This document shows, in pieces, positions 44,916 to 57,128 of a stretch of 64,000 nt of DNA (within the stretch, counting starts at the first letter, position 1; the number at the start of each line of letters is the position of its first letter). The stretch is from Copromyces sp. CBS 386.78 (lineage: Eukaryota; Ascomycota; Sordariomycetes; Sordariales; Sordariaceae): assembly GCA_030685235.1 (NCBI GenBank), contig MU839185.1, positions 93,541 to 157,540 on the forward strand, given 5' to 3'. The notes below the pieces were generated by a model. That model was given only the letters and a program-made list of their open reading frames with translations. It had not been told where the DNA came from and made no database searches. The position numbers and the translations under genes were made by a program.

Positions 44916-46560
44916 ATTATTATTTAATTATTTCTTTAAAATTATATCGGGGATTTTCGTCGTCTATTTTTTCTTATAGAGGGATTTAAACTAGTAATTA
45001 AATAGGATATCCCAAAAACTATTATTTATATTAATAACTGTAATAGTCTAACTATAGCAAAAAATACTATTATTAACTACTTATATACGTAGGATTTTAA
45101 TAAGGAAATAGGCTGTAAAATTGTTAAAGTATATAATTCTTTAATCCGTCCAACGGATAAAAATATTATATATAAAGACTTTACTTTTAAATTAATCGAC
45201 TATTGTATATATTTAATTACTATATCCTTAAGTATAAGTATAAATCTTTTTAACGTTATTCGAATAATTCAATTTAGAATGCTTCCTACCCCTAATATCC
45301 CTAATATTTGGCAGCGTTTTAAAAGAGCAATATAAAAACCGAAGGATAATAATTTATAGGGGAAGGCTTGCTTTTTTATACCATACTAAGTATTTAACTA
45401 TTTCGGCTCTAATAAAAAGCAGCCTAAAAAGAGATAGTAATAGTAATAATAATAACGTTTCTGCCAATTATATATTCTAAAGGTACTAAATAGGCTAATA
45501 AATAGTATTATATTAGCAAATAAAGAAAATAATACCGATACTAATACCGATAATAACGAGGATAACAATAATAAAGCGGTAGAAGAATATAGTAATAAAC
45601 TATTACCAAATACTAAAAAGTAGCACTCATTATATAAATTCGAATATAAAGTTAAATAGTCAAAGCTTAATAAGAAGGCTCGTACTAAATATTAAAAAAA
45701 GGACCTACTTTTTATAAAATTTCTTAATACGCTTTATTTTTAGAAAGCTATTCTTAATTACCTTTAAGAACTACCTAACGATAATTTCGAATATAAATAG
45801 CCGGTCCCCGTTAATAAATATTATAATAGAGGTAATTATATACTATTACTTAAAAGGATTCTAATAATATTAGAACGTAACCGGAATAAAGTATTTAATA
45901 ATCCGTTAACCGGATTATTAGCAAATAAAATAATATTATATATTAATAATTAATATAAAGAAAAGGTACAAGAATTCGTCCTAGAAATAAATCGAAGCTT
46001 TAAAATTATACCAAAAATACTAATACTAATCCAACTACAATATACAATCGCCCGCCTTTTTACCAATAATATAAATATTTATCGTAATAAAGTACTTCCT
46101 TTTTCAAACGTTAATAGGCTAGAAGAGAAATTCCCTACTATATAATAATAAAAGTATAAAAAGGATTATTTTAAAAATCTTATTAAATTTTATCTTTTAT
46201 TGGTTAATAAAATTTATAAAAATTAGAATAAAAAATATCCTCGACCTCCGCTATACTAAACCGCCTATATATAACCTTAATTACGTAATAATAACCTTAT
46301 AACTCCTACTCGCCCTACTTCTCTTTTAGCTAATATATTAAATCGTATTACTATTACTACTTCAATTACTCCTTAATTAGAAGCTAGAGAACCTCCGCAT
46401 TCTTTAATAATACTGGAAGAGCAAAAAGCAGAATAAGAAGCAAAGCACGACGACGAAAATAAAGTTCAAAATAAAGTAGGGCTAATCGAAAATCCGTTAA
46501 TACTATAACAATATTAAAAAGCAAATCTATTAATACTACAACGGTAATAATAATAAGTAA
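44916..46560 (+). pseudogene. RecQ-family helicase pseudogene, C-terminal helicase lobe
   Basis: Continues the 36960-37648 reading in the same frame once the retrotransposon and one ATTAT copy are removed. Motifs of helicase lobe 2 appear in order: IPKTIIYINNCNSLTIAKN (motif IV, about 45010-45080), YNSLIRP, INLFNVIRIIQF (motif V, for G.N.P.V..VIQ, near 45240-45280), and WQRFKRA (motif VI, for WQR.GRA, 45308-45330). A downstream coding-like stretch (around 45960-46140: EFVLEINRSFK, IARLFTN) extends to the decay limit. There are numerous in-frame stops, mostly at Trp/Gln/Arg codons. No function can remain. Confidence 0.75.
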
Positions 46561-49500
46561 GATAAGAGGAAATTAATTATATATTAATAGAATTTACCAA
46601 ATTTTTACCAACGACTCCCCAACGTAATCCAATGCAAATTATTTATAATAATAGACCGCCATCGCCTTTTATTACTCTTATATAATAATATAGTAATTAA
46701 AAACTTATATTATAAGGACGAGGAAATTTATAAATAATTATAATAGATTTACTAAAAGGGCGAATAACTATTGAAATAACTTAAGTATTACTATTAACTA
46801 ATAGGGGAAAGGGAAAGAAAAAATAGAGTAAAATTCTAATTACTAAATTACTAATTTATAAAAGGTAATTTAAAATATACGTAAATATATATATAAAATT
46901 AATTTTATATAAATATTTAACAACTTAAGTATTCACACTTCCTCCAAAAAACGCCGAAATATCTATTGAAAATAATAATAATCTCCGAAAAACGCCGAAA
47001 TATCTATCGAGAGTAATAATAGGATCCGGAATTAAATTCGTATTTACCTACTTATTATTATTATTATAAATATCCTTAACGCCGTTAATAATTAAATCCT
47101 AAAAATCCTCCGCTCCTTCTTAAAATAAATGCCCGCCCTTATTATTATAATTAATAATACTATTTTAAATAGCGAATTTAATTATACTAAGAAAATATTT
47201 TTAATTAATAATGTTTACTAGAAGAAGAATAACCTTATTCCACTCTACCAACTTTTTTAATAAATTCTATTACCCTAAAAAGTAAATATCTAGAATATTA
47301 AATATATTTACTTATACTTCGCTAAATAACTTCGACTTTCGCTTAATCATATTATTATTATACAATTTAAAAATATAAGAAATAATATTTGTATACGGAT
47401 TACTAATAATATAAATACTTCTAATAATATATTCCTATAATCTTTCCGCCCCTTTTCGAATAATAATAAAAATATTAGAATTAAAAGTAAATTATATAAA
47501 TGTAACCTCAATATTGTAAATGGAATTCTTATTATTTTTAATATCAATAATATATATTCTATTCTAATATTCCAATATTAAATTAATAGGCTTATAGCCA
47601 CTTCCAACAGTAATTAAACGAATTAAACTACCTTTAAAAATAATATTTCGAAGAATGTCGTTTATAATATCTTCGTAAAGAAGCTATATAAAATAGAACA
47701 TCTCTAAGCCGTAGTTCCATAACCTTCTACCCTAAAAAATAATAGGTAAAATAAAAACAATATTTCAAAGAAAGCTATAATCTCCTACTCAAATTACTTT
47801 GTAAATTAATAATAAGATTAATACTATCTATATTAACCTACAATAGCTACGAAATTCGATATCGATATCGATTTTAAAAATTGAGGCTAAAATAAATCTT
47901 AATTCTAATATAGGTCCCTCCCTACCAATATTAATATTAACATTACTATCTTTATAAATATAAATATCTTCATTTAAATATTCTCCAATCCAGCCCTATA
48001 TAGAAAATACTATATCCTAAATATAATCGAACATCTATTATATAATTTACTCTCCAAATTCTTTATTAAGCAACGTCTTTATTATTAACTTAATACTATC
48101 GACGGTAAAATCCTATAGATTTCTATACTTAACCAGCTCACTAATAAAAAAAGTAAGTACTTTCACTATAAAACTATATATAATAAGAAATATAGTTTAA
48201 TAGTATTTAATCTTTTCCTTCTTAATATTCTTTAAACGCTAGAAGAAAAAAACGTTAAAAGAAATAATTATTATAGAAAAAGCTATATTTTTTTTACTAT
48301 CCTAAAAATACTAGAAAAATATTTCAATAAAATTAATTTTAATATAGAAGAAAATAGGGATAAGAAATATCCATTTCCTTTACTCCTACTATTCACTAAC
48401 TTTAATTTCGTAATATTGAATACGCTTAATAAAAAATATTATCTTTTAATCACTATAAATAAAGATTAAATAGTAAATTAGTTCGAACTTATTAAATATA
48501 AGACGATTATTCTATAATTCTTCGTAAATATAGTAAATTCCTTCGAATTTTCCTTTATTTTTATAAATAACTCTAATTTAGAAGTTTAGTAATTCTATAT
48601 ATTTTACCCGCTTACTAATAGGAAAAATTAGTAATATTTTCTTCGCTACGGCGTTATTAATCGTATAATAAAATAATAATTTGAAAATAAAATTTATAAA
48701 CTAATATATAACAACGTTCGTATTTTTACGCCTAAGAAAAATATAATTTACTACTATTTTCTAAGTGAATTTTTTAGTCCTATTAAAAGAAGACTAGAGA
48801 AGGAGGCTATATAATTCTAGGTTTAATACTAAATTAGCCGTTGTAAAATTGACTATTTAATTTTATTTTGCTCCTACTAATTTACGAACGGTATTTTTAA
48901 AATTAAAATTATTATATATAATAATACCGTTAGGGTTATAAACTACTCATTTAAAATTACATTTAATTTAACCAATTATAATATTGAATAATCTATTAAA
49001 TATTATATATAATAATATAATGCCTATACTAAACAAGGTCTAAATAGACCGCCTAAATATCCCTATCGAAAGAAAATAAAGACTAAGAACCCAGCGAAGG
49101 AAAGTACTAGTTTTTTCAATATAACTAAATATTAAAATACCTACAATAAAAATAATACGGCTATAATAATCTTTATTAACTTCAATTTTCTCAATTATAT
49201 TTAATAATTTAAAGTAATTAATTATAAGCTATAAAATTATAGTAACTAGATTGGGTACAATCGATTTAAAAAATAGCCAAATTTACTTTAGAATACTTTC
49301 TAATTAAAATAAGCTACTCAATTTGGTAATAATAATTAGTTCATTACTTTAATAAATATTCTCAACTTTAAATTAGCTAAAAGATAGTTTAGTAAGAAGG
49401 TTTTATATCTCTTTATATAAAATAAAAATATAATAGTTTAGACTGGGTAAATTAATTTTAATAATAAAATTATTCCTATAAAAAATTTTATTTATTTCAT

Positions 49501-50150
49501 TATCTTTGTTAAAGAAATTAGCGAAATTTATACTTTTACGAAGATCTCTTAACTATTCTCCTATAAAAACTTTTATATTGAATTACCGGGGTTCGATAAC
49601 CCTATTATTCCTTATTATTCTATTTATATAATTAATATACTTTAAGCGGAAGCGTTTCCAAAGTTCTACGGTCTCTTTAATAATCTTATAATTATTATCC
49701 TTATAAATATCGTTTTCAAAGTCTAAATTAGGATTAAGAGTAAGAGCAAGAATGGGAATAGGAGCGGGAGTAGCGGATTAAAACTTATTTAATTATATTA
49801 ATCGTCGTCGTCGAAGGATATTTTACTTTAATTATAATTTATATTATTCTTCGTTTTATAAATATTCTAGCGGTTAATTAATAAAAAGTATAATAAATAA
49901 ATTAGAGGACTTATTAACGGCTAAAAATATATAATAATAGGCGGGTTAAAAAAAATATTAATATAATTAAAGAAATAACTACGCGGGGAAACTATAAATA
50001 AATTGCGCGTTATTATTTTAGGAATTACCCTCTATATTTAGGAGTACGAAAAAAGTACCGTTCGATAAATCTCGTTTAAGCGATTACAAATCTACTAAAA
50101 TTATTGTAATACAATGTATTGTAATGAAGTTATAGTATTAATATTAATAT
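46560..50150 (+). other. Unidentified decayed repeat, partly coding-like
   Basis: AT-rich remainder of the island. In one plus-strand frame from about 47.6 to 48.9 kb, long stretches read without frame change and with amino-acid composition like protein (for example KKYPFPLLLLFTNFNFVILNTL and RIFTPKKNIIYYYFLSEFF), broken by RIP-type stops. I could not match it to a retrotransposon, transposase or helicase. From 49 to 50.15 kb nothing recognisable. 50100-50150 is the right edge. Confidence 0.5.
46940..47021 (+). repeat. Tandem duplication, about 41 bp, two copies
   Basis: The unit CTCCRAAAAACGCCGAAATA, followed by TCTATYGARARTAATAATA, occurs twice in succession, differing only by transitions. 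Confidence 0.75.
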
Positions 50151-51779
50151 TGAGGGTGGTTTTATAAACATCTACACAGTTCAGATCCAATTGTGCACTT
50201 AGACCTCCTTGAGCGGAGGGCCCAAATATTGCCCAAAAAGGAATTTAAAATCAATTTATCGATAAAATATTAAATGTGTGGTAACGGAAACAGTGCACGG
50301 GCCCGGGAGCTCAAGGTGGTCTGAGCGCTGAGATAACTGCAACCCGCGACTTTCCTTCTCCTTTCGCTTCTTTTTGCTCTGCAACCAACAAGACATGCCT
50401 GGAACAAGAGAATTGTGTTATCTTCAACGCCTGACGGGCCCGGAAACAAGGGAAAGAATAGGCCCGGGCTTGATATTGGCCCCTTGTGCTACCACAACTC
50501 GGTCCTCGCAGCAGCCTGTTCTTGCCTGCTCGTGCCGGTTCAGTCTCATGCATCAATCAGCCTTCACCGAAATGCAGCATTTGCCCCGACGGCATGGGGG
50601 AAACCTAAGCACCCAATGGACTGATACCCGATTGCTTCCCGACTCCTCTCCGTTCTCTCCAAAAAGCAGCCCCGTTGACCCCATGTTTGGTCAATTTCAT
50701 GGTCACAATTGTGATGGTCGTCCAGGCAGCTTGCCAGGCTTGTTCATTGCTTACCTGGGTGCTTGCTTGCAAACGAGCAGAGACTGCCAATCATCAATCA
50801 GCCCGCATCTCCCATGACAAGTCACTTGTCAATCGACAATCGCTCCTGCTTCAAACGTGGTGAGGTGAGCTAGTGTCGTGTAAAATGATGGAAGGAGGGG
50901 AAACATTTTGCTTGGATTGGGGGAAGGATGGGACCGGGAGCCACTCACTGCTTCTGGCCGACCGTGACCTACCGTGACAAGCGCAGCCGCGAGACCGGCG
51001 AAGGAAGCTAGCCCCAGAAGGGTTAGATCAGCCTGTGCCAAATTCAAGGATACAGCAACCGACAAACCGAACGGCGGCGTCCATTGCTGTTGCTGACAAT
51101 GGAACCAGGCCAGTCGACAAGACAGCGACAGGCACAGGGCAATGCGAGCACACAACCGGTGGGATGAAAAGGTGACCGGCCGGCTCATGGCTTCCATGTC
51201 GTCAGCACAGCAAGCACCAGCATACATAGCTCTCTACAAGCAAGCGCTGCCCGGGTGTGGTTTAGATACCATATTCCCCAGACTCGGCAACAACGAATAG
51301 CGGCAGGGACAACGAAGAAACAGTAGGGACATGGTACCCCGAGGTCAAAGAGGATGGACACCTTCCACTCACCTCTACAACCCAAGACAATCCTCCGCCC
51401 TTTCATCACCCACCAAGAGAATCATAGGCCCTGGGACGGGCGGTGTGTCTACAGTGTCTACCAACAAGTCCAGTCTCCGAGGTGTACACTCGATGCGAGC
51501 CAGAACAGACGACGCCGGGACGCAACATGAATGTGCCAAAGTGGGGGGCTGGCCGCGTAGCATTGGGACCAATTCACATCCAGTCTAGAATCCCAGGATT
51601 CGGGAACTCGGTCAGGAAGATCCACGGGAAACCCACCAAACACCAACGCCAACTAGGTACTTCCTGGTCCTTGCATTCAAAGGCTGCCATCGTTGATACC
51701 CAATCTGTGTCTTTGTTGCTCGGTCTTGAGGACGACGTACCCGAACCATCACTGACCACCGTTTTTACTGTACCCTGGC
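50151..51779. other. Intergenic, right flank of the AT-rich block
   Basis: Base composition returns to normal at about 50150-50280. No supported gene. A 132-codon minus frame at 50829-51227 has hydrophobic stretches but no start context or domain. It holds the 3' region of the MFS gene. Confidence 0.5.
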
Positions 51780-54232
51780 CTAGGCCCACCAGCCACCTAC
51801 CCTATTTTGACTGTCCCTTTTCCTGCTGCTGCTCTCCTCCACCATTTTCCCAGATTCAGCCTCATCCGTCTTCTTGTTCTCCCACCTCAACACCTCCGTA
51901 TACGCCCAATACCCCATGATTGCGATTCCAACAAACCCCAATGTAATCAACAATGGCTTCTTATACCCATCTCCCCTTTTCCCCTGACCATGGTCACTGT
52001 CAATCCTAAACACCCAGCTCCCAACAACCCCCGCCAGATTACCCCAGCCGTTAATACCCAGCACCAGCGCTCTCTTGTTCGGGGAGCGAGTGTTATTGGA
52101 TAGCCAAGCAGCGGTTAGAGGCGGGGGTACGTAAGAGCCGAAGAGAAGAATGCACAGGGCCATGTATTTGCCGGACGGGGAAGTGGTCAGAACAATACCT
52201 GCTAACCCGACTGCTGAAATGGCGAGTCCGGCCATGATGTGGTACCCCCGCTCTCGACGGCGGTCCGAGGAAAGGGCAAAGAGGTAGACGCCCAATGCGC
52301 CAAAGACAAAAGGGGGCACTGACATCTGTTTTTTGCCAAGGAGTGTTAGCGGACATGTCTGGTACCATGAAGGTGGTGAGAAACACGGAACGAACCAGGT
52401 TGGCTTGTAGTGAGGAGTATCCCATATCCTCTACTACCAAAGGCAAGAACACCGAAAATGCGGTGCTGGGGATGCTGGCACAGATGTTGCAGAGGAGGAG
52501 CACCCAGACCTTCCAGTCACGGACGGTTTCAACGATTTCTCGCCATGTTACAAGACGTCCAGATGCTTCTTCTTCAACATCTTCGGCGGATGGTACTGCT
52601 ACCATCCGCTGACTCTCCATGTCATCTCCATCATGGTATCCCCCGTTCACTCTAGATGCCGTTCCTTCACCATCCCCGTCTGCTGTCCATCCTTTAGCTC
52701 CCACTCCATCCACGGCCCGACATCTCCTGAATAATGTTCTCTCTTGTACTGTCAAAAACCAAGCACTCTCCGGCCCGTCGGGCAACCACACCCAGGCAAG
52801 CAGTGCAACAAGACATGTCAAACCACCTTCGACGAGGAACAGGAGCTGCCAGCTCTTAAGCGTCGGGTGCTCTATCCGGAATATGGCATAGGCTAGTCCA
52901 CTGTCGGTTAGCGGGCTAGCTCCAAGGGTGAGAGAACAGTTCATACTGTGACTGTGGTGCGTGCATGAATGGGGTTGCTTGGTTGATGGTCATGGGCCGT
53001 CATGGATCAGTCAGGGTCTGCTGGCCGGGACTCGGTGGACTGAGACATCACTTTCACCACCACCACTCCATATCCGGCCGCACTACTGACATATCCAAGT
53101 TCATGGGGGCATGGAAGGGACGATACACATACCGATGGCCCCGGAAAACGCCCCTGCTACGGCGTATTGCCCGTAGAACAGCGCAATGCGCACAGCAAGG
53201 TCAAATGGGGGGTAGAAAGCTGTCAAGTAGGCGAGGGCCGTGGGGTAGAAGCCGGCTTCGAAGGCGCCGATAAGAAGGCGGGTGGTTATGAGAGAGCCTA
53301 TTATGGTTCGCGAGTATGTTAGCCTTGTGAACTGTATGCATGGGTAGAGAGGTATGTGTAGAGCAGTGACTGGTCCGGAGGTTGGGCAGGAGAGCAAAAG
53401 ATTTCTAACGTGATGCAGTTCGATGAAACTGCCGTGCAGGGCTACAGTATGAACAGTCACGTAGTTCCAACTCACCTCTTCCCTTGATGAAGGCCTGAGA
53501 CAGTGTCAATGCTCCCCAGCCGAGCTACGGTTGTACAAAACAGACAAATTACGTATTAGTCAAGCTTTCCTTCATCCAGTTTTAGGGTCCGGTCCAAAGA
53601 AGACTAGAGCCACCAGTTCCACGGATGCATCCGTAACTTTGGCTTCTACCCAAACCTCACTGCACCCGGTCCTTCATCGTCGCGGCCTTAAACATGACAC
53701 AGATTGTATCGCATATCCAGAAACCTACCATGATTCCGACAATCCACACTCTCCCTCCCCATCTCCTCCCAAACGCAGCCGATACCGGCTGACAAGCGAC
53801 AAACATGACCCAAAAAGCCGAGATAGCCAGGTTCAGATCGGCCGGCTCGCAACCGATATCTGCCGTGAACCCCTGCGTCTGAGCGTTTCCGACGTTGCCA
53901 CGGTCGAGGCCATTGAAGAGGTAGAGGATGGAGAGGAGGGGGAGAAGGAGGAGGTCTGTTTTGCGGTTGATTCTCTGTCTGAGCCGGAGGAGTGAGGGCT
54001 GGGATTGGGACGGGTGGCTGATGGAGACAAGGGAGGGCGAGCAGGAGTTGGCGGTACCGATGGAGTGGTACGGTCCATGTGGGTGATAATCATGGTCGTG
54101 GTCAAATGTTTTGGGTAATCGTAATAGGGGATCGGACTCGGTGTCCAGGCCTGGGGAGAAGTCAACAACGGTGGAATCGAGGCTTGAGCGACGGGTCCTT
54201 TCAGACATGGCTGTGGTCGACGACGAGTACAT
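51780..54232 (-). CDS. MFS transporter, Dal5/allantoate-permease (anion:cation symporter) type
   Basis: Five exons: 54232-53729, 53524-53476, 53297-53133, 52919-52396 and 52325-51780, 595 residues. All junctions are GT-AG and phases close exactly. The donor of the last intron is a weak GTTCGT. Family marks: the first helix with LYLFNGLDRGNVGNAQTQGF (Dal5-type D.R.N.GNA), LITTRLLIGAFEAGFYPTALAYLTAFYPP (R.LLG..EAGFYPG..Y), LPDGPESAWFLTVQER, and the second-half SLQANL joined to MSVPPFVFGA across the last intron. About twelve membrane spans. Relatives import allantoate, nicotinate, pantothenate or similar organic acids. The acceptor of exon 4 (at 52919) is the least certain. A second start at 54208 would drop eight residues. 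Confidence 0.9.
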
Positions 54233-57128
54233 GGCTGCTGCTGTTGGGCTATGATGATGATGACAAGGCCAGAGTTGAAGACAGCAATGATAGCGGTGAC
54301 ACGGAAGAGGAAGGTGCAGTACAGATTGTAGCCATGGGCTCTTCCATAGCTTCTAATCAGGACGGATGGACAAAACCGACCTGACTCCCTCGGTCCTGGG
54401 TTAATTTCTCACTGAGACCTCGCCTACCTTCCGTCTGGTAACATCGTATTCTCCCGTGCTTCCCCAAACCGCCGTCATTTCTGATGACATGAGCGAGACG
54501 TCGCACAGATGGCGACACCAGACCTCCGACACCAGTCTTGTCCAATCCGAGGCATCGTCACACCCCAATTGACTGTGGCAATGGGCGAGGCGACGGAACG
54601 GGCTGTACGGGATGTGAGTGGAAAAGAAACAAGGCAGAAAATGTCATATTGGCAGGGGGATGGATATCTGACAGGAGTGACAGGAGTGATAAGGGCGGTG
54701 GCATCCATGTCTCGCCTGTGGTCTGGAACTCTGGACTCGGGCCAGAAGGCAACTTAAAGCACAGGAAGGCCTTGGCAAGGACAATCAACAACGGGCCGAA
54801 AGGTTCTTTGCTGCTTCGCTTTTCCTGCACTTTGGTTGCCCCTGGGTTTGCGGAAAAGGTCACAAACGGTGGGGAGTGGACTGGCACCTCGGCTCACGTG
54901 CTGGTAGGCGGTAAGCCACCGTTTCCCAGTCCACTGGACGTAGGCATTGCTCCGCCCATTGTAATGACGCTCTAATGTGGAAACGTACCTGACGCACCTA
55001 GCCACGTGTAAAACCCGTCCATTGTTCTATCTCCGCGGTGTGATCTCCTACACGGACCCCCGTTCGACGGTTGATGGACGGTCGAAGATGACTGGACGTC
55101 AATGCGAACCAACAAATGGTTTTGGACCGTTATTTTATCCTTTCCTGTCTAGTTGTGCGGTGATTTGACAGGTCGACAATCTCACAGGACAGACAGCACG
55201 GAAAAAGTGATTGGGACGATATGATGCAAAATGAACGGCACCAAAGCTGTGACCGGTGCGTGCCTCTTTGTTGGCTAGCGCACCGTGTAGGCGTTGGCCG
55301 CGGTCTCTGGGGGGCGGAGGCATCGGAAGAAAACACGGTGGCGGCAAATGGGGCTCGTGAATGGGAAGTTATGAGGTACCTGGAGGTTCGAGGGTTGTCA
55401 GACTTGGTTTGGATCTCGTACAGTCTGTTGCGTGGCGGAAGAATGGAAGAAGTAAAAATTGGTGGTGTTTGCCATTGGGGCTATGTCTGGAGAATGGAAA
55501 ACGCACCTAAGAACGATGACATGGAAGCTGTCTTGGCTCCCAATGTCCAACGGAACCCACCCGGAACATACTGTGTACATCTGCGACAGAGAGCTCGTCA
55601 GTCCGCAGCAAAATGGTGTCGCTATTTCGCTGATTGGCAAAATCCCGAAGAGCTCGGAAAGATGGCGATTAGGTACTGAAGAGCCCGGCGTGGGGGTAAT
55701 TGGTGGTGGTAATGGCAAAAGCTGGGTCGGGTTTCCTTGTCCTCCTTCAATTGCTTCGATCCGATGCGCGGAAATTGAGACGAACGAGATTGGACAGATG
55801 ATTCGTTCCCCTTCGGGAGGATCCGAGGACGGACAGGAGCGCGGGCCAGGAAGTCCATGCTAGCCCCAGGGTCGGGTAGGGACCTGCCCGCGAAGGACGT
55901 CCATGTTGATAAGGACTGATAAGGATAAGGCCCGCTTGGTCGGTGGAAATTGTTAGTGTAGGGCTCAGTTTTGCATGTCTCTTATAACAATTGTCCATCC
56001 AGTGTATTAATCCGTATTACTTCGCATCGTGCGTTTGTTCATCTCCCTCGTCCGCGTAAAAGACGTGACATCTCCACATGGGGAACGAAGAAGAATGGGA
56101 TGGAGCGCTGACGGGCGCTGCCTGATGCCGAGCCAAGAGGCCGAAGTGCCAAGACAGTCCATCAGGGACATGGAGATTTTGGGCTCAAAAAAGTTTCAAC
56201 CAGCGGGTGAAGCCATCGTGGAGCATGCTGTCGCAGAACAATCAATCATGCTCGGATCATGGATGGATCCTTGTGGGATTGCCGAAATGTTTTGCAAGCA
56301 AAGGATCAACCCGCCATTCTCCACTGTTCATACTATACTTTAACGGGCTAGACTAGACCGATTGCCTCCTCTTGTCCCCATTGCCATTGAAAATCCAGAG
56401 CGTCCCCTTTTCTCGTAAAGAAGAAGACTGGAAGGGCAGCACCACAAGCATCGTCAACCGTCGGAAAGTGTTGTTGGTTGCAAAGCACTGCGGTCTCGGC
56501 TTGCAGGCCCTTTCCACTTTGGCGGTACAGAGTCTGGGATTGAGACTGTGTAGTGACGGGATTCAGAGCTGAAGTTTGACAAGTGGACTGAAGGGCAAAT
56601 TGCATGTTTTGAAAGGGCCAGAGACACCGAATGACCATCCAAGGCCAATGCAAACACCCGCATCGTGAAGCATCCTGCTCACTCACTGAGTTGACGTCGG
56701 ACGAGACAGTCTCACCAGCCAGTCAACATCGCAATCTGGAAAGGGACCGGGCCAGTGGATTGGCATCTGTTCTCTCGCTTTGCCTCCCGCTCTTCCATTC
56801 CAGATTTTAACCAACAGGAATCGCGGGTAACACGGCGCGGGTAACACGGCGCGGCCAAGTCGAAAGCAGTCAGTCACCTCAGCTTTTCCCCTTTTCTCTT
56901 CTCACACCGCGACCTTGTCCGGCTGGACTACTTTTCTCCTTGCGACAGCCCGCTCATTCGCTCTCCATGCCAGTCCTTCCACAGTAATCGGTTCCGACAT
57001 TCCCTTGGGCGCAAGCGATTGTCCAGTCGAGTGGCGCCCTAACCTAACCCTCACTGCACCTTCTCTTCTTGTTGGACTCGGGGCTGTAAAGAACCACCCA
57101 CCCACCGCCTCAGCCCGCCGTCGCTCGC
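54233..57128. other. Long divergent intergenic region
   Basis: 2.9 kb between the minus-strand MFS gene and the plus-strand glycosyltransferase gene. No supported gene: the longest frames (145-152 codons) conflict with each other and have no domains. A direct repeat GCGCGGGTAACACG (two copies) lies at about 56826-56854. Confidence 0.55.

Larger units (their letters stand above)
36430..50150. repeat. 13.7-kb AT-rich, RIP-type repeat island
   Basis: Composition switches abruptly to very AT-rich at both borders. TA dinucleotides are greatly over-represented, CA and TG are depleted, and no open frame exceeds 81 codons. Recognisable protein motifs inside carry the substitutions that C-to-T and G-to-A changes produce (Asp to Asn, Gln to stop, Gly to Arg/Lys, Trp to stop). 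This is the pattern left by repeat-induced point mutation in fungi such as Neurospora, and such islands are usually DNA-methylated heterochromatin. The contents are listed separately. Confidence 0.93.

Noticed and set aside
47347..47547. 66-codon minus-strand ORF in the AT-rich island
   Set aside because: Leu/Ile-rich translation typical of AT-rich random sequence; no similarity to any element protein.
36430..50150. Possible CRISPR-like or satellite array
   Set aside because: The repeated sequences are two LTRs and a single 41-bp tandem pair; there is no regular repeat-spacer structure, and the organism is a fungus.
50829..51227. 132-codon minus-strand frame with hydrophobic stretches near the AT-rich block
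   Set aside because: Could be an exon of an unknown membrane protein, but no splice sites, family motif or neighbouring exon support it.
54509..54975. Plus-strand frames of 82-145 codons upstream of the MFS gene
   Set aside because: Overlap each other and opposite-strand frames; no domain.
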